Part shown: positions 13,235-24,951 of the stretch, piece after piece
How the letters are laid out: each line of letters opens with the position of its first letter
Numbering within the stretch: the first letter of the stretch is position 1
Origin: Gymnorhina tibicen
Taxonomy: Eukaryota > Chordata > Aves > Passeriformes > Artamidae
Direction: 5' to 3'
Length of the DNA: 64,000 bases
NCBI GenBank assembly: GCA_013399875.1
Contig: VXAZ01009311.1
Location: 345,943 to 409,942 of the forward strand
Made by a program: the position numbers and the translations under genes
Notes under the pieces: model-generated
Told to the model about the DNA's origin: nothing
What the model saw: the letters and a program-made list of their open reading frames with translations, nothing else
Database searches by the model: none

Positions 13235-13291
13235 ATTTTATTTTATTTTATTTTCATCTTACTTCATTTCATGTCATTTTATATTATTTTC
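13235..13291 (+). repeat. (ATTTT)n microsatellite with degenerate tail
   Basis: Four perfect attttt-type pentamer units (ATTTT) occupy 13235-13254, followed by a T/A/C-rich degraded continuation. Simple-sequence repeat, no coding meaning. Confidence 0.8.
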
Positions 13292-13726
13292 TTTCCTCAA
13301 CAGAGCTGACAAAGGTAACCAAAAAGTAAAATGGAGAAAAAAATAAAGTCTTCAATTTCATAGTAACTATTTCATCAATGGCACTCCTGTGAATAATGAC
13401 TAAAGTTTTTAAACTCAACTTTTTTATTGCTTTCCTTGTATTATAATGCCATCGGATTAGAAAGTGTCATTTGCAACCAGTTTCCATTGAGAGAAATGAC
13501 TAAAAAAAGGAAACCTTTCTGAAATACACTCACTTACAGGGAAGAGATTCAAAAGGTGCAAGTACACAAAAGTACTCACAAAAAGTAGTGGAAATATTTG
13601 GTTCTAGATATGGTAAGAGACTTATTTAGTACCTAAAAGTGATTTGGGTTGTTCTTAGCTCAATTAAAACCAAAGCAAAAAAATCAAACCAAACAAAAGT
13701 AAGACAAAAAGCAACAAGCCTCCGTG

Positions 13727-13760
13727 TTGGGTGGATTAAATTTAAATTTAATCAGCCCAA
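13727..13760. repeat. 34-bp near-palindrome with perfect 20-bp core
   Basis: The central 20 bp (13734-13753; gattaaattt followed by its reverse complement) form a perfect palindrome with no spacer. The flanks ttgggtg and agcccaa extend it to 34 bp with two mismatched arm positions. Such a sequence could extrude as a cruciform or be a remnant of paired terminal repeats. No transposon family was recognised. Confidence 0.85.
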
Positions 13761-15130
13761 TTAAAAAGAATGCATCTTTGAATAGATAAATGTCTATATG
13801 GGGATCTGCATCCTGAAGATTTACTGATAGACAAAGACTTGGAAAATCTATTGGGTTTAGATAACTTGTTAAAATGAAGTTCCTCATTTTTTTCATTACA
13901 TTTCATCAATATGAAATCCAAATAAATTCATATAGTTTTTACGTTTACTCTCTAGCTGGCTTTCAGAGTAAAATTTAATTGGGATAAATCCTGCCATTAA
14001 TTTGTTGCCTGTGGAAAGAACAAACTTCTATTCTTTGTGTGATTGTTTCTTTCATCAGTGCTCACCATCACAGTTGAAGCCCTCTCCCTGCCTCCTGGTG
14101 CCAAACCCAGGCTACACTTTTCTTTTTAGCTACAAAATATGTTCATAGCCAGGTGCCTACAACAATGGCTGTTCAAAGGTAGAGGTCTGAGAACAAATGT
14201 CATGCAGTGGTTTTTTTTCTGATTGAGCTTTGGTCTTCATCAAGGTCTGACAAATATTGGCATTATATGTCACTAAGAAGTAAAAGAGCATGCTCTGACC
14301 TTCAAGAATCCTCACAATATGTGCATTATGTTGATGTGCCCTTTGTTTTGTCTCTCTTAGTTTGCTTTGGAGGCTTCAGCGATTTGGTCTAATGCAGGGT
14401 TGTTTTACCAAGTTTTATCTGCCTCTTTTAACCAGGAACTGGACAATTGACAGCGTCTGACACTGTTTTCCTTACCAGTACTCCCATGGCAATCAAGGCA
14501 GTCACAGAAGACTGGATTCAAGTGCATTGTTAACAGTGATGAGCGCCCTCAGGGGTTTTGCAGATTTCTTTTGGAGGAACAATCACCGTGTCTGACCATG
14601 TTTCTGAAGTTCTTTCTGTCTTTGCGTCAGTTGCTCCGAATAGACAATTGGGTTGAATGCTTTAAAGAAATTCATCGTCCTCACAGGTCTCTCTGAAGCA
14701 GCTGTCTTAAGTGTTGTAGCTCATGCTGTACCAGGAATGAAGGCTTGTGTAGTCCATAGGACTTTAGAGAATATCATTTCTTTTCAGTTTCCAGGCATAA
14801 AACGCCCTGAGTAACATTATTTTGTGGTACATCGGTCTCAGTTAGATATGAGCTTTTGTAGTGATGAAGTCCAAAATATCAGGACAACACCATTCGAAAA
14901 GGATGTAAAGTAGCTATTCTGAAATGTGTTAAAATACAAAATACCACTTTATCACCCTGCAGGAGATGGTTGTATTTTATAACCAGAAGCAGAATAAACA
15001 ACCGTGTTGCCGATATTTATACAGTTGCATTTGTTTTAAGGCAGGCTCTAAATTACTCAGATCTTTACATTCATTTTGGTGTCTGGAATTATTAACTAAT
15101 CTTAAAGGCTGCAAAACTAGAGAGTTTGGT
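13761..15130. other. Unique DNA, no gene recognised
   Basis: No repeat, RNA gene or credible coding frame seen. Confidence 0.55.
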
Positions 15131-15192
15131 CATAGAACCATAGAATGGATTGGGTTGGAAGGGACCTTAAAGTTAATCTAGTTCTGAGTCCC
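15131..15192 (-). mobile_element. Short CR1 LINE 3'-end fragment
   Basis: The + strand reads 'catagaaccatagaatggat' then 'tgggttggaagggacctta', the reverse complement of the CR1 3' terminus. Only about 60 bp of the element is recognisable before similarity is lost. Confidence 0.9.
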
Positions 15193-16467
15193 AAACTTGA
15201 TATTAAGTAGTTAGAAGATACACAGGTATACATCAGCTGAAGGTATCTGAAGATACATACAAATACATATACATATTTTTATACATATGTGTTAGGAAGT
15301 GTCAAAGTCTATCTTCATAATATTAACTTACTATTAAGATACAGTCACGCACAGTAAATCTTAACAGTTCTTTAAATATTTGACCATATTTTGTTCAGGC
15401 AATATTTATCAAGTGTTGTCACCTGACAGTCTGATCTACCAGGTATGTCAGGAATAAGCTACAACTCAGTAGCTCTTTTCGGCTTTCACTTTCCATGTTT
15501 TTAAAGAAAAAAGACAAACACGTGACAAAAGATAGGCAGGTGAGTATCTTAGTGTCTTAAAGAATCTCAGTCGTCACCAGAAATACATGCACACTTAAAT
15601 GACTTCAAAAACAATTGATTAAGACCGTGATTTTTAAAAAGTCTTATCATCAGTCTTTCTTAGACTCCCTTGAACTCAATCACAAGACTGCGTGAGCCTC
15701 AGAAGAGAGCTAGGAGGCAAGTATAGATGTTCTTGCTAGAAGTAGAAAAGTAGAGCAAGTTAGTTACAATGCGTCATTTCCCCCTAACAGTGATTTATTT
15801 TTCATGGATTCATATATTCTTAATGAGGCATTAAAGCAGCTATCTGACCTCCTATGCATCACAGGCCATCACATTTTATGCCATTACTGTTATATTGAAC
15901 CCAATCATTATTTGTAATTTAAACATATTTTAGACAAGCATTCAAAAGCAACATGAAGATTTACAGATGCTGTGTCTGCACACTCCCACAGTCTCACCCA
16001 TGAGTTCTTAACTATTGATCTCAGGGTCCTCAGCTTTTGTAAAATTGAGTTTGCTTTGACGGCATTGTCCTAAGGTCAATATTCATGCACTTTTACTCAT
16101 TGTAATCATCATCCCTGGTGCCAGTAGCTGCTCAGGGCAGAGTGGAATCTCACTGCGGCAAGGGTGGCTCACTGAGAGACATGTTCATGCCTGGCTTCAT
16201 CATTCTTCCAGAGTGACAACTGGCTCCTTCAAGGCTGTATTCTTCCATCTGCTCCCTGTCTCGTCCCATGGGGCAGCCTCTTCCTTGTGACTCTTTTGCA
16301 TTATGTTAGAAGAGGTGTAATACTGGGATAAGTGACTCTAATCAGCAGCCTCTCACCCATAGGTTGCAATATCAGGATGCACCAATGACATCTCGAGGAC
16401 AAAACTCCATCATTTGTAGTTAATGGATAATTTCTAAAGATCTTTTAAGTGGTCTGACAGGGCAATC
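15193..16467. other. Unique DNA, no gene recognised
   Basis: AT-rich, with an 'ataca'-rich patch near 15.25 kb. Nothing else recognised. Confidence 0.55.
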
Positions 16468-16757
16468 TGACCCATGTTGTGACAGAACAAAGGGAAATGG
16501 TTTTAAAATGAAAAATAATAGGTTTAGATTGGATATTAGGAAGAAATACTTGCCTGTGAGGGTGGTGAGGCCCTGGTACAGGTTGCCCGGAGAAGCTGTG
16601 GCTGCTCCATCCCTGGAAGTGTTCAAGACCAGGTTCAATGGGGCTTGGAGCAACCTGGTCTGGTAGAAGGTGTCCCTGCCCATGGAGGGGAGTTAGAATG
16701 AGATAATCTTTAAGGTCGCTTCCAGTCCAAAACCTTTCATAATTCTATGATTCTATG
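16468..16757 (+). mobile_element. CR1 LINE 3'-end fragment, about 290 bp
   Basis: Sense CR1 3' region: 'tgtgacagaacaaagggaaa', 'gattggatattaggaagaaa', 'ggtggtgaggccctggtaca', 'ggttgcccggagaagctgtg', 'cctggaagtgttcaagacca', 'aaggtgtccctgcccatgg', ending with the tandem 'attctatgattctatg' tail. It is 5' truncated and carries no reading frame of the LINE proteins. The tail is well preserved. Confidence 0.97.
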
Positions 16758-19700
16758 TATTTTCCAAGAATACCTGCAACAAAACTCAGTATATGTTTAT
16801 ATCTGCATTTGTACCTTGCTATAGCTATAGCCATACCTCTCTACTCCTATTTCATAATACCTGTTTGTATGTATTTTCTATTATTATTATTATTATCATT
16901 TTCATATACAGAATAGATCATACCCAACAGTAAGAGGCAAGAGAAATGCATAAAAAATGACATAGTCCCTCTAGATTGGCCTCTTCTTAAGGGTAATTTT
17001 CTTAAAGAATTTTCTTAAACATGGAGTTGTAAACCTGAAGGTGAGCAGATTTTAATACCCTGCCCTCCCACTTTGGAATGACTGTTGCTTATGCTTAATT
17101 GAGGAAAAATGTCATTTCCTAGGCTGTTGGGCTTGGTTGGCTGGTTGGTTTTAATAAAATTGGCTGTGGACATTCTACTTTCTGCTGAATTCAGTGCCTT
17201 CCTGTGAGTATATGATTAAATCACTCAGCCAAGGAAAGGGTAGATTCGTCTAACATCCAGGATCCAAATTAATTTAGGTTCCTAAGGTTCTTTGTCCACC
17301 CCACCCAAATGCTGATATCTCTTGGTGTAGTGACTTTGTGGTCTGGTGAATTTTGCCTTAACTAAAAACTGAGCTCTGCTAAACCACGACAGTTGGCATG
17401 TGCTGTGGAACAACCTCAGGTGCCAGTGATGCCTTTAGAATTTTTTACCAGTGAAAGCCTTCCTTGCATTTTCATACAGGTTATGTATTTTGCCATTTGA
17501 ATGTAGGTTAAATGTAGGTTCTTAAATGCCACTCTTCTGATGTGATCATTACCATTCAGGTATGAGACCTAGGGGTTATGATAGAAAGTTTTATGAAAAT
17601 GTCAGCTCTGTGTTCAGCAGTGGTCAAAAAAAAGCAAATCTAATGCTAGAAATCATTAGGAAATAATGGAGAATGAAACAGAAAATTGATTTAGACATTT
17701 GGAAGCAGAGATGGTTCAACCATATATGTAGCGTGTTTGCATCTTTACTGCCCTCATCATAATAATGAGGAAAACTGATTAAAAGATTCGTAAAATGATA
17801 ACGTGGTAAAAGTTACAGTGTATTTTCCACTGTTATTTTTTACTTTGGAAAAGCGTTGATGTAGAGGGGCTGTCACAGAACTCTACATAATCAGGAAAGT
17901 TTTGGTGATAAAAAATAAGTATTTGTTGTTCACTGACTCTTGCAAAAAAACCCACAAAACAAATGGAATCGAAGTAAGCTTGCAAGACCAGGATTCAAAA
18001 TACGTAGCAGGAGTTCTGTCTTCACTCAATTAGAACAACAGCTGTGAGAAGACCTGTATAACTCTTTCCAAGGAGGTAGTGGATAATAAAAGTTTCAGCA
18101 TGTTCAAAGGGACAACGTTCAAGTATATGGAAGAAAAATCTGACAGCTCCTAAATGCACAAGAACTGTGTCCAGGTACAGGAGACTAAATGCCAAAAGCA
18201 GCTGTATTTGGAAGAGTTCTGGGGCAAAACCTACTTACTCTTGCTGAAGAACTTGGTTTGATAATAGGATGAAAAACAGTGTGGTTATTCTCATTTTCAT
18301 CAACTTATTAGAAGGCCTTGGGCATCTGAGGTCTCAGAAACATCCCCAGACTTTAAGGATTTAGCCTCTTTTCTACAGTGACTTTTCTGTAAAATGTAGT
18401 TTCCTCTTTAGAACGAAGTGACAAAATAACTTAGTGAAACGCTTCTAGACACAGTGACTCCGTGGCATCCATGATAATGTGAGGATCACCAAGAAATTCC
18501 ATAAACTGGGCTTTCTTTCTTGTCATTTAAAAGAACTATATAAAATTTCTCCTGGGACAGATTCCTGGCAGGCATTGTTTTGATAAAGTATTACAATAAT
18601 GCACCACTGGAGCAGTAGCAATCCTGGATATTACAAAAAACATGTCAAAAGAGTAAGATGTTCTTTCAGTGTGTTGAAATGCATCACTAGAGCAACAGAT
18701 GCCAGAGGAAAAAGGATTGTTAGAGGCCACAGTGCTTTAGAGGTTCAGATAACATCATGAATGATGTTTATTATTATTTATTTGTTGGGAGTTTTCTTTA
18801 TTTTTTGTATGCTTACCACAGAGTGGGGTCTGTACAAATCTGTATTGGAAAAGAGTATTTTATATGTTATTTTAAAAGAAGGACTTTACAGTATATTACT
18901 AATACACCAGCAAGATCATTCATCATGTAACTGAAACAATTCTCAAAATTCAAATTTCAAGTTCAAATTTAAAAGAAAAAATATACTTAAAATTATAATT
19001 AGAATTCCCTTCTTCAGCTTTTGATAATTTTAAGATTACTTTTACATGGACCCATTAAAAATCTTTGAAAGTGTGTATGCAGATATAGCAATGTTTTATG
19101 TAGCTCATGTTACTGGGCAGATTTTTGGGGGGGATAGATTTTAGCTCTTGGAATTCTGTGAGTTAGAAAAGATGTCTAATTTGCTTTTCAACTAATTTCC
19201 ATAGCCGTAAGAATTGAGAATAATAATTTAAAAATACGTCTGAAGTACACCTTTTTTACAAGTACTTATTTAGAAGTAAGAAGGAAAGATTTTCATCAAA
19301 CTGGAAGATAAACATGAATTGCTGTCCTGCTTCTGAAAGTACTTAGCCACCACAGAAAAAACCAGGATGAAATTTGATTTTGTCTTCGAAGAGTTCTCTC
19401 TAGGTTATGGAGGCTTTCTGAAAGGTGGAAAGAAATCCTCAGTTACCCTTCCTTTTGCAGCTCCACCCATGTAAGCAACCATTCACATAAAGGGTTGCCC
19501 TCTCTGCTGCAACAATGCCAAAGTTATCAATCCTATTTTGCATAAAGGAGCACAGATCTTTCAAAATTTTTTTAGAAGACATAAATGGCTGAAATTTTTG
19601 TCTTTTCCCTCCATCTGTGCCTATCCCATAGACTAAGGTATTCTCTCAGTCCAAAACACGGACAGACTTTATTCAAAGCCACCAAACAAACAGAGCTTTC

Positions 19701-20572
19701 TGATGGACTAACCCCAGTGGCATCCCTGGATTTTCCCATATTTTCTCTTTGCTTCATGGTACCACCCAAAGGTTATTCCGGACCATGATGCAAAAGGGTT
19801 TCACTACACAAGAGGAAGTGCCCCATTGTTACTAGATACTCTGAAAACAGAGAAAATCCTCAACATCCCTTTATTTCACAGCCAGCCAACAAGCTGGCAC
19901 TGCGTCAGAGAGAATGCAGGCACTTTTTCCAGTTGCCTTGTCAAGAAATGTAATATATAATAATACCCTGCTTCCTTCCTGCAGAAAAACCTTTTTGTTA
20001 AAATTGGCATCTCTGTCTCATGGCCTTGAGAGCCTGAAATACAGGGTGCAACTTAATCAGCTAGAACAGTGCTGTGCTTGCTGTACTGAATGCACTCCAA
20101 AGGCTTCCATGGTGTAACGAATGGTCAGATGGTGTGTGGACTGACTCACTTCTCCCTGTGAACATGGTATTTTGCCAACATCTGCATTATATTGTGTCAA
20201 CAATTGCAGTATTACAGAGTTGCTGCTTTCTTTTTATCTCCTGAATCCATCCATTTAACTGTTCCTGTGTCAGAATATAACACGGTGCAGCTATTTCTGG
20301 TAGCCTGATGTTATCCAGCCATTTTTCCTTTGCAAACCCATCCTCAGTTGTCCCAGAAGGTTAAAAAATATAATTCTTCTGTTAAAAAGTCAGAGGGATT
20401 TAAAATGCACTACTTTGAAACACAACAGCTTCTCCCACAGGGAAACAGCAATGTAATTCACCATGCCAGAACCAACACACCCTCTTCCAGTGGGTTGAAA
20501 GGCTGGAACCCATTAGTGTGTTCTCCCAGGAGAAAATTGCTGGGACACATGCACACAGTCCCAAGGACACTC
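16758..20572. other. Unique DNA with small simple repeats, no gene recognised
   Basis: Includes an (ATT)n run at 16879-16896 and an imperfect 11-bp tandem pair (aatgtaggtta) near 17500. Open frames are short and featureless. No LINE, LTR or RNA gene recognised. Confidence 0.55.
16879..16896 (+). repeat. (TAT)n trinucleotide microsatellite
   Basis: Six uninterrupted TAT/ATT units, about 120 bp downstream of a CR1 tail. Confidence 0.9.
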
Positions 20573-20592
20573 ATTATTATTATTATTATTAT
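20573..20592 (+). repeat. (ATT)n trinucleotide microsatellite
   Basis: Almost seven uninterrupted ATT units. Confidence 0.9.
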
Positions 20593-20892
20593 CTCTCATA
20601 GTGAGGTGGGGTTTTCCCTCAGGACAAATGAAAAGATCATGGCAAGACTGTATATAAAATTCGAGATTGTAAAGTAAGCCTGCTGCATCTGGGGAGGCCT
20701 GGGGATGTTTTTTGGAGAGGTGCAATTTCACAGTGAGGTCATTCCGTGCATGTGCAGAAAGTGTGATGCCAGTTGCAAACTGCTCAGAACTGCAAACAGA
20801 TCCGTCAGTGTGGTAGAAAGGGGCTGTATCAGGTTGCTTGTATCTTGCCCTGGAAGCAAACTGCCAAATGACAAAATCCCTGCTGTCACATA

Positions 20893-21597
20893 TCATAGAA
20901 CGAGAGAATGACTGGGGTAGGGGGGGCCTCTAAAGGTTATCTGGGCCAAGTACCCAAGTAACAGGGACACCTTCCACTGGACCAGGTGTCTCCAAGCCCC
21001 ATCCAGCCTGGCTTTGAACACTTCCAGGGATAGGGCAGCTGCAGCTTCTCTGGGCAACCTCTTCCTGTGTCACACCACCCTCACAGCCAAGAATTTATTC
21101 TTAATACATGATTTAAACCTACCCTCCTTCAGCTTAAGACTATTCCTCCTTGTTTTATCACTCCAGACCGTTGTGAAAAGTCCTTCTCCAGAGATTCTGG
21201 ATCCCCTTTAGGTACTGCAAGGTGCTCTAAGGTCTCCCCGGAACCTTCCCTTCTCCAAGATGAAGAAACCCAACTCTCTCAGCCTGTTTCCTTAGCAGAG
21301 GTTCTCCAGCCCTCTGAGCATTTTTGTGGCCTTCTCTGGGACTCGTCCAGCATGTTCTTCCTGTGTTGGAGTCCTCAAAGCTGGATGTAGCACTGCAGGT
21401 GGGTCTCAACCAGAGCAGAGGAGAGTGGCAGAATCCCTCTCCTTGGCCTGCTGCCCATGCTGTGGGATCGGCCAGCTAGTTGGGGCTTTCTGGCATCCAT
21501 TGCACATTGCTGTTGAACTTCTCATTCACCAGCACAATCAATTCCTTCTCCCCAGGACTGCCCTCAACCCATTCTCCACAGGAAGAATTTATTCCAG
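20893..21597 (-). mobile_element. CR1 LINE fragment, about 700 bp, longest copy here
   Basis: Reading + gives the reverse complement of the CR1 3' region in the expected order: 'tcatagaacgagagaatgac', 'ggacaccttccactggacca', 'ccccatccagcctggctttg', 'agcttctctgggcaacctct', 'aaggtctccccggaacct', 'caactctctcagcctgtttc', 'gctggatgtagcactgcagg', and 'cttctccccaggactgccct'. It therefore extends beyond the 3' UTR into the end of the reverse-transcriptase-coding part in other copies, but no intact LINE frame remains. A 165-codon open frame on the opposite strand (21326-21823) starts inside it and is an artefact. Confidence 0.97.
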
Positions 21598-21854
21598 TCT
21601 AAAAGAAATTGCACTCTCCTACGGTGTACAAGGCAGGGAGACTGCTACCATTAAAACACAACAACGCTCTCTGTGTATCTGGGACTGGAGAAAGACACCA
21701 CACAAAGGCCATTGCAAGAAAAATAGATATGATAAACAGAGAACAATTAAAAAAATAATCGCTGTTCTAATTTCTGGGGTTGTAAAACCAAAGGGCAAGG
21801 AATTTAAAACACAACATGACTAGGTTGAGTCAACAGTAATACAAAAAATAAAAG

Positions 21855-21942
21855 AGTGGTATGAGGAATCTGTGGCAGAGCTGGCAATTAAACCTGTATT
21901 TTCTAAGTCCCAGGGTGAGAATGATTGCCCCAGACCATCTTT
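21855..21942 (-). mobile_element. Ancient MIR/L3-like repeat fragment (degenerate)
   Basis: The + strand has 'tgtggcagagctggcaatta' 'aacctgtattttctaagtcc' 'caggg' and then 'ccccagaccatctttc'. This parallels an old amniote repeat read in reverse (gtggcagagctgggaat...aaccc.ggtctcctgagtcccag...actagacca). The ordered match over about 85 bp supports homology despite divergence. Confidence 0.45.
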
Positions 21943-22143
21943 CTTTTCAACTTAATATTTCCTCTGGCACAGCACATGTTGAAAATCTCTGTTTTCATTA
22001 TTAAATGCAGCTCGTATTCATAATCAGGGACTAATGATTATATTGCTAATAAGAATTAATTCAATTTTCCAAAACCACAATCGGACATCATTTCTTAACA
22101 ATTTTCTTTGTTTCGTGGTGGTTTCTCCCTTTTATTCATATAC

Positions 22144-22170
22144 TTGTAGTCAACATTTTGTTGACTACAA
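22144..22170. repeat. Perfect 12-bp hairpin with 3-nt loop
   Basis: ttgtagtcaaca, three T, then the exact reverse complement. The 27-nt structure has no mismatch. Flanks do not extend the pairing, so it is too short for a microRNA precursor as it stands. Function unknown. Confidence 0.9.
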
Positions 22171-22506
22171 CTCAGACATTTGAAGCTTGATTCACTTATT
22201 TTAAAGATGACTTGCACCATGTGAGCTGTTCTCAGAAACTCACCTGGCCGCCTCCTCAAAAAGTCTTTTGCAAATTCTTTTGTCATGTTTGTCACACATA
22301 GCTGGGGAAATATTTCAGATAGTCCAGGGCTTCTCAAACAGGACTAGATGCCTATACTTAAGGAAATTCATTTAGCCCAGGGTCTCACAGGTTAGACTAT
22401 AAAGTGTTGGGATTCAGTTTGTAGGTTAGAGCAGCTAATCTTAGGTGTTGTTAGTGCAGGAGTCTCCTTACATACATGCACTTTGTTTCTTCAAAGTCCT
22501 CTTATA

Positions 22507-22524
22507 CATTGTCTGTAGACAATG
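22507..22524. repeat. 8-bp inverted repeat around a GT centre
   Basis: cattgtct, gt, agacaatg: a perfect 18-bp dyad about 340 bp from the stronger hairpin at 22144. Could be chance. Confidence 0.85.
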
Positions 22525-24804
22525 CAGACAGCAGGGTCTAGAGATAATACATTCTGTTATCCCATGGCAGAATGCATATTCTGTTATTTAAATACCTCAT
22601 TAGATCTCCACAATAGCAGCTGAAATTTAGTCAACACCCAGACATCGACACGTCAGACATCAGTCCAAGAGTTGGATCTCACTAGGCAGCCCAAGCATGT
22701 GTATCTGTCAGTGATAACTTGAAACATCCAAAATATTTAAATATCACTAGTATAGATGGCACAGCATTCCTAGGATGTCTGCAGCTGATAGAGGGGTTTT
22801 TGGACACTGGACAGGATAACCTGAAGCACATCCGTTGGCAGCAGATGCCTAAATGTAGACAACAGAGTTGAGACCTTCATGTCCACACGGTGTGCTTGTT
22901 CATGCTGCATGTCATACCCTAAACACAGTTGAACGTGGTTGCATCACCATATAGAATCAATTTCAAGTGCATTGGCCTCCAGATGCTCATCTAAATCAGG
23001 CAAACCCTTCCAGGTTTTGGTTTGTTGAGCCAGCGTTGATCTGCAGTCATCTGGTTTCCATCATCTCCGTTTCTTCCATTGTTTATCATTCCTCCAAACC
23101 ACTGAAAAGTTTAGTGGAAATTAGAAGTAAGGAAAGGAGGAAAATCACACTTGGTATGGTGTTGTCCCAGCCATCAGAAACCATTTGAGTTCAAGAACAT
23201 CAGAGGAAAACAAAGGAGAAGACCCAGAAATATGAAACCATTGTATTAATCTGGACTTTCCTATTTTTTTTCACATGGAAAGAAAGGTCTAGCAAATATA
23301 TATGTAAATTGGAATCTCAAAAAAAAAAAAAGCATTCTGTGAGTGACTGAGAAGGTCAAGATGTAGGATTTCTATTTTTGTAATTTTATATGTGTTTATG
23401 TATATAGTTAACAATCTCTTAGACTGAAAACCAACTAATTAATGACCTTCCCCTTGTACCGTCCCTAACTTTCCCTTCTGCTCGCTGCAGAATTGCTCAG
23501 TGGCATTTTACCCATTAGGGACCCTCTTCTCTTCTTTCTTTTTTTTTTTATTTTTTTAAGTCTGTGCTTCTCCATGCCTGTTTCATAGGTTGACTCTTTA
23601 TATTCTCCTCCAGACTTGATCTTTCTTTCAAAGACTCTTTTTTCTATATACTGCATATAGATACTGCATGCAGTGCCTGTCCTTCCTATCTCACCTGGTC
23701 CACAACCTGCTTTCAAGACTGTTCTGCTGGCATGAGCTAGTCCTGAACTATCTGGCTCTTTTAATGGAGCCAACTCACTGCACTGTAATTTCCTTCTCCA
23801 GAGGTCCCCTTTAGTCCAGGACTGTGACTTTGCTTTGCATGCCTACACAAGGCTTTCTTTCATTTTTCTCTTCCTGACATCAAAACTCAAACCCATCTCA
23901 AGATACATTCTTGATGGATGAGTATCTATGCAGCACAGGAGAGGTAGCAGCAGCATGAACAACCAAACACCCAGGAAAGAGAAGCAGCACCAAAGCCAAT
24001 TAATGATAGCTCATGAAGCTGAGATGTCTGGAAGCAGGTGAGTTCTTCCAGAAACTTTGAATGGGTTCAGACTACAGAGAAGATTTAAGTATTTTCCCTG
24101 CCATTTGAATTTTAATCTATAGGGAACTAACCTCTTTAGATTAGATGCAAAACATAGTTTTTTCTGAGAAACCAACACACGCATACACACACACAAGAGC
24201 AAAAAACCCCGAAGAACTGAGCTGAGATCAAAACACTTGCTACTTTGAGATTCCTCTGGTGAACTTGAATCCTAGTCTTGAAGGTGAAATCCATCTTCTG
24301 AGTCCACAGAGCTTTCTGTTCCCCTGGAACTTCTTACAATGTCTATAAAGATTTCTGCTCTTAACCTTTCTTGTGTTATAAAAAGCACAGCCACATTCCT
24401 CGTAACTATTTGATGTCTTATATAAAACCCTTTTAAAAAAATCCCAAGATAGCATCAAAAGAAAAAGTTGCCCACAGTTGTCTTTAAATGCCATGCTTAT
24501 TTAATATCGACATGAATATAGAGTCACTGCTCTCTGAGTCTCGTAATCCCAGACTAGCAATGGAGGTGCACAACCTAAAATCTGCCAGTTGTTTAAAAAA
24601 TAATAATAAAAAAAATTTGATTCCATGGGGAAAATGTGTCAAGAGTAAAAGGCGGTGAGGGTGAATTTTGGACAGAATCCAAATGCAATTGTAGGAAAGA
24701 TGCTGCTTGCTTTCTTTTTGCCTTTTTTTTTTTTTCCCGACAGCCTCCTGACACGCTTTCTTCAGTTTTGCCACAAAAGTTGAAGTCTTTCCTCAGGAGA
24801 AATA

Positions 24805-24832
24805 CGTGTGTGTGCATGTGTGTGTACATGTG
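24805..24832 (+). repeat. (TG)n dinucleotide microsatellite, interrupted
   Basis: Alternating GT runs with 'ca' interruptions. The potentially Z-DNA-forming alternation is short. Confidence 0.85.
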
Positions 24833-24922
24833 AGCTATGGTAGACCCACAAATTTTAGACACAGGCAAACCTGACACGAAGGGAAGAGGGGAGATGTAGG
24901 ACCTGCCTTGTCAAAAAATGAG

Positions 24923-24951
24923 ATATTTCAAATAGTTTACCTTTGAAATAT
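24923..24951. repeat. Perfect 10-bp inverted repeat with 9-nt spacer
   Basis: atatttcaaa, nine bases, then tttgaaatat. The flanks do not pair. The same stem and loop lengths occur at 27122-27150 with unrelated sequence. Confidence 0.9.

Noticed and set aside
20513..20896. 127-codon open frame on the - strand
   Set aside because: Runs through an (ATT)n microsatellite encoding asparagine repeats; no domain.
21326..21823. 165-codon open frame on the + strand
   Set aside because: Its first half runs antisense through the CR1 copy at 20893-21597. No retrotransposon or host protein is encoded in this direction.
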